Shown piece by piece: positions 1-4,350 of a stretch of DNA of 5,480 nucleotides. Position numbers and translations under genes: made by a program. How positions within the stretch are numbered: position 1 is the stretch's first letter; the number at the start of each line of letters is the position of its first letter. This stretch comes from Pseudomonadota bacterium (GTDB lineage: Bacteria; Pseudomonadota; Alphaproteobacteria; Caulobacterales; Caulobacteraceae). The stretch spans positions 1-5,480 of the forward strand of contig JAEZHG010000099.1 of NCBI GenBank assembly GCA_023436945.1. The letters are read 5' to 3'. The notes beneath the pieces are model-generated. The model made no database searches, was not told where the DNA came from, and saw only the letters and a list, made by a program, of their open reading frames with translations.

Positions 1-440
1 ATCTTGTCCATATCGGCGGGCGTCATTCGGTGCTGGAGTGGCCGACCGCGTCCCAAGCCCAATATGTCCAGACCACCATCGGCCGTCCAAGCGCGCTTGG
101 TCGACAACTCGTCATGCTGGACGAAGCTGCCCGCATGAGTGATCTGAGCTGAAATCTTCGCCCCGCGCGCATGAACAGCATCGGTGATCGCCCGATAATG
201 AGCGACCGCCTCGGGGGTTATTACGCCCTGCTCTTTGAACGTCCGGCCATCCGACGAGACGGCGATATAGGCCAGCGTCGTCATGCCAACGCCACCCTCC
301 GCCAACCGTTCATGGAAGACCAGAAGCGAACGGGATGGCAGGCATCCCGTCGTCATCATTTCATTGGCCCCCGCCCTCACATAGCGATTACGCAGGGTGA
401 TAGGACCAACTGTAACTGGAGTGAAGGACGAGGTAGCCAT
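1..440 (-). CDS. Old Yellow Enzyme-type NADH:flavin oxidoreductase, N-terminal part (cut by window edge)
   Basis: The visible 146 codons read MATSSFTPVTVGPITLRNRY and continue leftward out of the window with no stop. The N-terminus has the family's opening, a GPITLRNR segment at about residues 12-19 matching the usual 'l.lkNRiv.aPm' strand that opens the FMN-binding TIM barrel. At about 112-118 it has QITHAGS, matching the 'QL.HaGR' motif. The ending MTPADMDK fits the conserved linker before the barrel's substrate-side helices. Family members reduce C=C bonds of enones, enoates or 2,4-dienoyl-CoA with NAD(P)H through FMN. Bacterial relatives of the longer class also carry a C-terminal FeS/FAD/NAD module, but whether this one does cannot be seen. 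The ATG at 440-438 has a strong ribosome site (AAGGAAA, 454-448, 7-nt spacing) inside the end of the upstream SDR gene, whose stop lies 3 bp away, so translational coupling is likely. The family call is firm; the substrate is unknown. Confidence 0.88.
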   Translation of the reverse strand, partial: MATSSFTPVTVGPITLRNRYVRAGANEMMTTGCLPSRSLLVFHERLAEGGVGMTTLAYIAVSSDGRTFKEQGVITPEAVAHYRAITDAVHARGAKISAQITHAGSFVQHDELSTKRAWTADGGLDILGLGRGRPLQHRMTPADMDK

Positions 441-443
441 GCA

Positions 444-1181
444 CTACTTTCCTTGCGCGATATCGAGGAATGGCGGGCGTTCACCACCGCCATGTACTTC
501 GATCTTGGCACCCGAAACGTAGGAAGATTTGTCGGACGCGAGGAATGCCACGACCTCGGCAACTTCTTGCGCCTTGCCGAGACGTTTCAGGCCGATGTTT
601 TCACCGATACGCTTTTGCGCATCGCCATCGCCGTAGGTGACTTCAGTGTTCTCGGTCTCGATATAGCCAACAATGATGGCGTTGACGCGGATGTGCGGCC
701 CCCACTCATTGGCGAGGCTCTGCGTCAGCGACAGCAAGCCACCTTTGGCTGCCGCATACACCGACGTCCCCGGCGAAGGACGGACGGCCGATACACTGGC
801 GATATTGATGATCGAACCGCCTCGCTCGGCCATACCTTCATAGACGGCCTGCGAAGCCCACAGCGGAGCCATGAGGTTTAATCCGACAATCTTCTCGGCA
901 AAGCGCGGCGAAGCTATCGCTGCATCCGAATGCGGGGAACCACCGGCATTATTGACCAGAACAGTCACCGGTCCAGCCTTTTCGCGGATGGTCTGCACCA
1001 TAGTCTGAACACTGGCAGGATCGCGCACATCGCAGGCAATGAACTCCAAGCCCTCCAATGGGCTGGAAGGCTCGCTGCGACCGCAGACGAATACCTTCAT
1101 GCCATCAGCGGCCAGACGTCGTGCAGTCACCAGGCCCAGCCCCTTGGTGCCACCGGTCACAAGTGCAACTCTACTTGCCAC
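444..1181 (-). CDS. Classical short-chain dehydrogenase/reductase (SDR)
   Basis: This is a complete 245-residue protein of normal classical-SDR length. Counted from the GTG start, it shows the Rossmann cofactor motif TGGTKGLG at 9-16, the CDV acidic turn at 50-52, NNAG at 77-80, the structural Asn N102, and the catalytic Ser129, Tyr142 and Lys146 (YAAAK) with canonical spacing. Arg35 at the end of the second strand (CGRS), in place of the Asp typical of NAD enzymes, suggests NADP(H) preference; this is inference. The reaction is a reversible alcohol/ketone conversion on an unidentified substrate, in the cytoplasm. I chose GTG at 1181 because GAGGG (1190-1186) lies just upstream and the product then begins MASRVALVTGG, the usual SDR N-terminus. 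A TTG at 1202 would add seven residues but has no ribosome site. The gene is followed 3 bp later by the flavin oxidoreductase, so they form an operon. Confidence 0.92.
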   Translation of the reverse strand: MASRVALVTGGTKGLGLVTARRLAADGMKVFVCGRSEPSSPLEGLEFIACDVRDPASVQTMVQTIREKAGPVTVLVNNAGGSPHSDAAIASPRFAEKIVGLNLMAPLWASQAVYEGMAERGGSIINIASVSAVRPSPGTSVYAAAKGGLLSLTQSLANEWGPHIRVNAIIVGYIETENTEVTYGDGDAQKRIGENIGLKRLGKAQEVAEVVAFLASDKSSYVSGAKIEVHGGGERPPFLDIAQGK

Positions 1182-1275
1182 TTCACCCTCGATTTTACGC
1201 AATTGATTTATAGATGTTCATTTAAATACCCTTTTGCGTATTATTGTCCACTCGATCCACCTCACTAGCGTCCTC
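1182..1275. promoter_or_regulatory. Divergent promoter region with an inverted-repeat candidate operator
   Basis: This AT-rich stretch separates the SDR operon (minus) from the ferredoxin reductase gene (plus), so both promoters should be here. For the minus strand, TGGACA (1250-1245) and TATTTA (1228-1223), 16 nt apart, form a plausible though imperfect -35/-10 pair, giving a start near 1216. TATAAA (1212-1207) is an alternative -10 without a matching -35. For the plus strand TATTAT (1239-1244) resembles a -10 but has no convincing -35. A perfect 7-bp inverted repeat, TACGCAA (1196-1202) and TTGCGTA (1234-1240), brackets the region. One arm lies between the proposed minus-strand boxes and the other just downstream of the proposed start, as expected for repressor half-sites. 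An 8-bp palindrome ATTTAAAT occupies 1220-1227. No regulator gene is in the window. Confidence 0.45.
1186..1190 (-). promoter_or_regulatory. Ribosome binding site deciding the SDR start
   Basis: On the minus strand GAGGG is followed by TGAA and then GTG at 1181-1179. The 4-nt spacing is short but workable. The upstream TTG alternative at 1202 is preceded only by AT-rich sequence, and it would lie inside the likely 5' leader if the promoter-like boxes at 1250-1223 are real. Confidence 0.5.
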
Positions 1276-2478
1276 ATGTCCAAAATTGTTATCCTCGGAG
1301 CCGGCCATGCGGGCGGCTCGGTTGCCGGCTTCCTGAAGCAGTATGGTTTCGAGGGCGAGATCGTCTTGGCAGGGGCCGAGATGATCCCCCCCTACCAGCG
1401 CCCGCCCCTGTCCAAGGCTTGGCTGAAGGGCGAGACAGACGAAAACGCACTGCAACTGCGCAGCAGCGACTTTTACGCAGAGAACAACATCGACCTGCGT
1501 CTGGGCGTCACCGCGATCGCCATCGACAGGGCAGCCAAAATCGTCACCTTCGATGATGGTTCGGTAGAGCCGTATGAATATCTGGTGATCGCCACCGGCT
1601 CACGCGCCCGCAAGCTGCCATTGCCGGGTGGCGACGATGCTCGACTGCTGGAACTGCGCACCATCCCCGACGCCGAACGACTGAAGAATGCGCTTGGAGC
1701 CGGAAAGCGTCTGGCGGTTATCGGTGGCGGCTATGTCGGTCTGGAGGCCGCAGCCTCGGCCCGCGCCTTGGGTGCCGAAGCACTGGTGATCGAGCGGATG
1801 GATCGCGTGCTGCAGCGGGTCGCTTCAGTCACCCTTTCCGACTTCTTCACACGTCGACACACCCGCGAGGGCGTGACCATCCGCACCGGTGCCGAGGTCG
1901 TCGCCGTCAGCGGCCACAGCGTGACCTTCGCCGACGGAGAAGTGCTGGAAGCCGATGCCGTCCTCGTGGGCATCGGTGCCATCGCCAATGACGAACTGGC
2001 ACTCCAATGCGGACTGGAATGCGCCGATGGTATCGTCGTTGATCTGGATGCACGCACCAGCGATCCGGCGATCTTCGCTGTGGGCGACGTGACCCGCAGG
2101 CCATTGCCGCACTACGGTGTGACATATCGGTTGGAGAGCGTTCCCAACGCTCTGGAACAGGCCAAACGCGTAGCCTGCGCTATCTCGGGACGCCCTGCCC
2201 CGCTCAATGAAGTGCCATGGTTCTGGTCCGACCAGTACGACAGCAAGCTTCAAATCGCGGGCCTGCCTTTCGGAGCCAACGCGCAGATTGTTCGCGGCGA
2301 TCCCGACACAGGCAGCTTCGCCGTCTTCCATCTGAAAGACGACCAGATTGTCTGCGTCGAGGCCGTCAACGCCGCCCAATCCTTCATGTTCGGCAAACAG
2401 GCCATTGCCAAAGGCAGCCGAGTGGCCGTCGCCATTCTGGCGGATGACGGCTCCCCAATTAAAAAAACGCTATTATAG
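1276..2478 (+). CDS. FAD-dependent, NADH-linked ferredoxin reductase (rhodocoxin/putidaredoxin reductase type)
   Basis: This complete 400-residue flavoprotein, normal for the family, transfers electrons from NAD(P)H through FAD to a small [2Fe-2S] ferredoxin, which then serves a P450 or other oxygenase in the cytoplasm. Motifs in order are the FAD Rossmann motif GAGHAG (8-13), the family signature PYQRPPLSK (39-47), ATGS (106-109), and the NAD-binding GGGYVGLE (150-157) with Glu173 at the end of the next strand, favouring NADH. The second FAD motif IFAVGDV is at 267-273, NALEQA at 291-296, and PWFWSDQY (314-321) begins the C-terminal reductase domain. The ATG at 1276 gives the standard MSKIVILGAG start, although no good Shine-Dalgarno precedes it. 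An in-frame TTG at 1234 would add 14 residues unlike the family. The end, LADDGSPIKKTLL, matches the usual tail, so the IS end starting 2 bp after the stop has not truncated it. The partner ferredoxin and oxygenase are not in view. Confidence 0.93.
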   Translation: MSKIVILGAGHAGGSVAGFLKQYGFEGEIVLAGAEMIPPYQRPPLSKAWLKGETDENALQLRSSDFYAENNIDLRLGVTAIAIDRAAKIVTFDDGSVEPYEYLVIATGSRARKLPLPGGDDARLLELRTIPDAERLKNALGAGKRLAVIGGGYVGLEAAASARALGAEALVIERMDRVLQRVASVTLSDFFTRRHTREGVTIRTGAEVVAVSGHSVTFADGEVLEADAVLVGIGAIANDELALQCGLECADGIVVDLDARTSDPAIFAVGDVTRRPLPHYGVTYRLESVPNALEQAKRVACAISGRPAPLNEVPWFWSDQYDSKLQIAGLPFGANAQIVRGDPDTGSFAVFHLKDDQIVCVEAVNAAQSFMFGKQAIAKGSRVAVAILADDGSPIKKTLL

Positions 2479-2479
2479 A

Positions 2480-2515
2480 GGTGCTGACAAGTTAACTGGA
2501 TTGAGCTTAAAGTAG
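2480..2515 (-). repeat. Orphan IS6-family left-end remnant (36 bp)
   Basis: The segment begins GGTGCTGACAAGTTAACTGG, the same kind of terminal sequence as the full element that starts immediately afterwards at 2516 (GGTGCCGTCAGGTTAACTGG). The two 36-bp stretches match at about 26 positions by eye, so this is the outer end of a related but different element. It is cut off where the next IS end begins. Its matching right end may be the remnant at 4216-4307, which is also orphaned; that pairing is inference. It starts 2 bp after the reductase stop codon. Confidence 0.65.
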
Positions 2516-2535
2516 GGTGCCGTCAGGTTAACTGG
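2516..2535 (+). repeat. Left terminal inverted repeat of IS copy 1
   Basis: GGTGCCGTCAGGTTAACTGG pairs with the inverted right end at 3313-3331. It directly abuts the orphan left end at 2480-2515, giving two left ends in tandem 36 bp apart. Confidence 0.75.
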
Positions 2536-2568
2536 GTACAGTCAAAAGTACCCCTTCCCTGCTCAATA

Positions 2569-3260
2569 TCAGGCAACCGCCGCCATCCAAGCGGCATCTG
2601 CATCGGCACGAAAGCGACGAAGCGTGGACCTGCTGATTAGATGACGTTGGATGTTGAAAGTGTTGTAGATCGCCGCGTGGGTTGTGAGAAATCTTTGCGC
2701 TGAGGCTTGAGTTTTGAACCTCTGTTGCTGCCGCTCTCGTCGTCTGATCGGCAGATGTGAGTTTTCCACGCGGTTATTGTCTCGTAACCGGCCAGGCCTG
2801 TGAAGAGGCCGCATTTCCAGTTGATCGAGCGCCGCACCATACGACGCCAGCCCATCCGTTGTGATGGTTTCCGGCTCGACAGGTTGGTTACGTAAAAGAC
2901 GTTTGATCAGCTTCAAGGCCGCCTCTGTGTCCCGCCGGCGCTGGACAACGACGTCTAAAACCTCGCCTTCGTCGTCGACTGCGCGCCACAGATACATGCG
3001 CCGTCCTCCGATCTTGCAGACCATTTATCGAGATGCCAACGGCCTGTCGGAGGCACTCTCCTCTTCTTGAGCCGCCGTGCAATCAGAGGCCCGAACTTGA
3101 TCGTCCAGCACCGGATCGTTTCGTAGCTGACGTCAATTCCGCGTTGCGCCATCAGTTCCTCGACGTCGCGGAAGCTCAAGCTGAAACGAAAGTACAGCCA
3201 CACGGCATGACGTATCACCTCAGCTGGAAAACGATGTCGCTTAAAAGATAGAGGCTTCAT
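2569..3260 (-). pseudogene. IS6-family DDE transposase, broken by a 1-base deletion (copy 1)
   Basis: The gene starts at ATG 3260 (MKPLSFKRHRFP) and reads the normal IS6 N-terminus, including the helix-turn-helix-like segment RDVEELMAQRGIDVSYETIR at 31-50, as far as WHLD (75-78), where Asp78 is the first catalytic residue. There the frame breaks: the minus strand has GATAAATG where GATGAAATG would restore Glu-Met and continue in frame. One G is therefore missing between 3027 and 3026. The rest lies in the other frame to the TGA at 2569, with GRRMYLWRAVDDEGEVLD, the second Asp in ITTDGLASY and the Glu in NNRVENSH all intact. Repairing one base gives about 230 residues, full family length. The lesion looks recent because nothing else in the gene is damaged. 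The ribosome site before 3260 is weak. Confidence 0.9.
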
Positions 3261-3312
3261 AAAATCGCCCACACCACCAATGGCTTGCAGCCTTCGAAGT
3301 GGAGCACCTTTA

Positions 3313-3331
3313 GCGTTAGACTGACAGCACC
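3313..3331 (-). repeat. Right terminal inverted repeat of IS copy 1
   Basis: The plus strand reads GCGTTAGACTGACAGCACC, the inverted counterpart of the left end at 2516. It closely resembles the other two right ends at 4197-4215 and 4289-4307, which differ at only one or two positions. Confidence 0.75.
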
Positions 3332-3407
3332 GCCATGTATTCACCCGCTAACGCGGGCTATGCGGATCACCCGCAAATACCCCCGACATTACCGATACTT
3401 GCATAGC
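3332..3407. other. 76-bp orphan spacer between two IS copies, with small hairpins
   Basis: This non-IS sequence is trapped between two directly oriented IS6-family elements. It holds CCCGC-TAAC-GCGGG (3344-3357), then TGCGG-ATCAC-CCGCA (3361-3375), and a 7-bp inverted repeat GCTATGC (3357-3363) with GCATAGC (3401-3407). No T-run follows the hairpins, so they are not obvious intrinsic terminators. No gene fragment is recognisable. It may be a residue of DNA once carried between the two copies. Confidence 0.5.
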
Positions 3408-3427
3408 GGTACTGACACGTTAGCTGG
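3408..3427 (+). repeat. Left terminal inverted repeat of IS copy 2
   Basis: GGTACTGACACGTTAGCTGG pairs with the right end at 4197-4215. The two preceding bases are GC, as are the two bases outside all three right ends when read in the same sense, so the true terminus could be 2 bp further out. Confidence 0.7.
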
Positions 3428-3459
3428 GCTGAGCCGAAATCAGCCCTCCCTCCCCGACT

Positions 3460-4158
3460 TCAGGCTGCTTTCGTCGCTACCGCCCAAATGGTTTCGGCCT
3501 GACCTCGCAGCACGCGAAGGCCAGATCGGGAAATCAGGTGCGGTTGAAGATTGAAGGCGTTGTAAATCGGGCCGTGGCTGGAGAGAAATCGCTGGGCTGA
3601 ACCCTGCGATTTAAACCTCTGCTGCTTTCGTTCTCGCCGTCGAATGACGAGGTGAGAATTCTCGGCGCGATTGTTCTCGCGCATCCCGCCTGGATGATGA
3701 CGCCCTTGAAGATTCAGGACTTTCATCGCCGCGCGATAAGACGCCAGTTTATCCGTCACGATCGCTTCCGGATGAACGCCTGTGTTGCCGAGCAAACGCC
3801 GCAGCAGCTTCAAAGCCGCGTGCTTGTTGCGTCGCTTTTGAACTAGTACATCAAGCACTTCGCCTTCATCATCGACCGCACGCCATAGATACATTCGGCG
3901 ACCGCGGATCCTGACTACCGCTTCGTCCAAATGCCAACGGCCCGTCGGACGATTACGATTTCGGCGGATGTTTGCAGAAATCAGCGGTCCAAACTTATTC
4001 ACCCAGCACCTAATGGCTTCGCGGCTGACCTCAACCCCACGTTCAGCCATCAATTCTTCAACGTCGCGGATGCTCAACGTAAACCGAAAATACCAACGCA
4101 CCGCCTGACAAATGACCGATCCAGGAAACCGGTGACGCTTGAACGATAAGCCAGACAT
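3460..4158 (-). CDS. IS6-family DDE transposase (copy 2, intact)
   Basis: This complete protein of 232 residues from ATG 4158 catalyses DDE-type strand transfer of its own element. The start MSGLSFKRHRFPGSVI is set by a strong GGAGG (4168-4164) with 5-nt spacing. A TTG four codons upstream is in frame but would place the ribosome site inside the gene. Counted from this ATG, the RDVEELMAERG segment is at 32-41, the catalytic Asp78 in WHLDE, Asp136 in IVTDKLASY, and Glu166 in NNRAENSH. The conserved GRRMYLWRAVDDEGEVLD block follows the first Asp, and the basic IRRRERKQQRF and HLISRS motifs lie in the C-terminal part. All catalytic positions are present, so it should be active and could in principle also act on the similar ends of the defective neighbour; that cross-action is inference. 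Confidence 0.93.
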   Translation of the reverse strand: MSGLSFKRHRFPGSVICQAVRWYFRFTLSIRDVEELMAERGVEVSREAIRCWVNKFGPLISANIRRNRNRPTGRWHLDEAVVRIRGRRMYLWRAVDDEGEVLDVLVQKRRNKHAALKLLRRLLGNTGVHPEAIVTDKLASYRAAMKVLNLQGRHHPGGMRENNRAENSHLVIRRRERKQQRFKSQGSAQRFLSSHGPIYNAFNLQPHLISRSGLRVLRGQAETIWAVATKAA

Positions 4159-4196
4159 GAAGGCCTCCAAATTTCACCCGAAGTGGAGACTTTTTA

Positions 4197-4215
4197 GCGT
4201 TAGACTGTCAGCACC
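4197..4215 (-). repeat. Right terminal inverted repeat of IS copy 2
   Basis: The plus strand reads GCGTTAGACTGTCAGCACC. It abuts the third IS remnant directly, with no intervening host sequence. Confidence 0.75.
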
Positions 4216-4307
4216 GCGCCGAATGTTGAGGGTGTTGTAAATCGCCCACCCACCGATGTCTTGCAGCCTTCGAAGTGGTGCACCGTTAGCGTTAGACTGA
4301 CTGCACC
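4216..4307 (-). mobile_element. Remnant of a third IS6-family element (internally deleted)
   Basis: The first 31 bases, read on the minus strand, encode AIYNTLNIRR, matching the C-terminal AIYNTFNIQR of the copy 1 transposase. From about 4241 the sequence instead matches the region upstream of the copy 1 transposase start and its right end: ATCGCCCAC, CTTGCAGCCTTCGAAGTGG and the terminal repeat at 4289-4307 are shared. A C-terminal scrap is thus joined straight to the right end, with nearly the whole transposase gene lost. ATCGCC occurs at both corresponding places in copy 1, which suggests deletion across this short homology. The remnant's left part is missing and copy 2 abuts it. Confidence 0.75.
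4289..4307 (-). repeat. Right terminal inverted repeat of the third IS remnant
   Basis: The plus strand reads GCGTTAGACTGACTGCACC, nearly identical to the copy 1 right end. It marks the outer right boundary of the IS pile-up, 20 bp before the hutI stop codon. Confidence 0.7.
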
Positions 4308-4350
4308 GCAAAACTTTCTCAGTTAAATCAGTTAATTATATTTCCATTCT
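4308..4350. other. AT-rich junction between the IS pile-up and hutI, covering its last codons
   Basis: The stretch is strongly AT-rich compared with the GC-rich hutI body. It holds the direct repeat CAGTTAA at 4320-4326 and 4329-4335 and encodes the unusual last hutI residues NGNIIN. I see no hairpin with a T-run that would serve as a terminator. It may be target DNA changed when the IS material arrived. Confidence 0.4.

Larger units (their letters stand above)
2516..3331 (-). mobile_element. IS6-family insertion sequence, copy 1 (defective)
   Basis: This element is about 816 bp, within the IS6-family size range, with terminal inverted repeats. The left end reads GGTGCCGTCAGGTTAACTGG. The right end, on the opposite strand, reads GGTGCTGTCAGTCTAACGC. 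The outer 11 bases agree with one mismatch. One transposase gene fills it on the minus strand but is frameshifted, so the element cannot make its own transposase. The immediate 8-bp flanks (2508-2515 and 3332-3339) do not match, so no target duplication survives. Boundaries may be off by 2 bp, because GC precedes the terminal GGTGC at the right end. Confidence 0.85.
3408..4215 (-). mobile_element. IS6-family insertion sequence, copy 2 (intact)
   Basis: This element is about 808 bp. Its left end is GGTACTGACACGTTAGCTGG and its right end, on the opposite strand, is GGTGCTGACAGTCTAACGC; the outer 10 bases match with one difference. It carries one complete minus-strand transposase. It lies in the same orientation as copy 1 but is clearly diverged from it in protein and noncoding sequence, so the two are separate family members and not a recent duplicate. 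The 8-bp flanks (TGCATAGC on the left, GCGCCGAA on the right) do not match. IS6-family elements normally move by replicative cointegrate formation, or as translocatable units between direct copies, which can leave such mismatched flanks. Confidence 0.88.

Noticed and set aside
171..881. Long plus-strand open frame of about 236 codons
   Set aside because: It lies antisense to the flavin oxidoreductase and SDR genes, which have clear family motifs. The frame is a by-product of high GC content and its translation has no recognisable motif.
1234..1275. Upstream TTG start for the ferredoxin reductase
   Set aside because: The extra 14 residues do not resemble the family, no ribosome site precedes it, and it would overlap the inverted repeat and the promoter region.
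1825..2379. Minus-strand open frame of about 184 codons inside the reductase gene
   Set aside because: It is antisense to the well-supported ferredoxin reductase; no motif or ribosome site supports it.
3020..3032. Programmed ribosomal frameshift in the copy 1 transposase
   Set aside because: There is no slippery heptamer or A-run of useful length, copy 2 encodes the same protein in a single frame, and IS6 transposases are normally made from one frame. A simple deletion explains it.
3261..3344. N-terminal extension of the copy 1 transposase upstream to a GTG at 3344
   Set aside because: It would run through the IS terminal repeat and past the element's end. The family N-terminus SFKRHRFP begins right after the ATG at 3260.
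3344..3375. Pair of hairpins as a rho-independent terminator
   Set aside because: Stems are only 5 bp and no T-run follows on either strand.
2480..4307. CRISPR array or other regular repeat array
   Set aside because: The repeated sequences are IS termini in both orientations at irregular distances, without unique uniform spacers.
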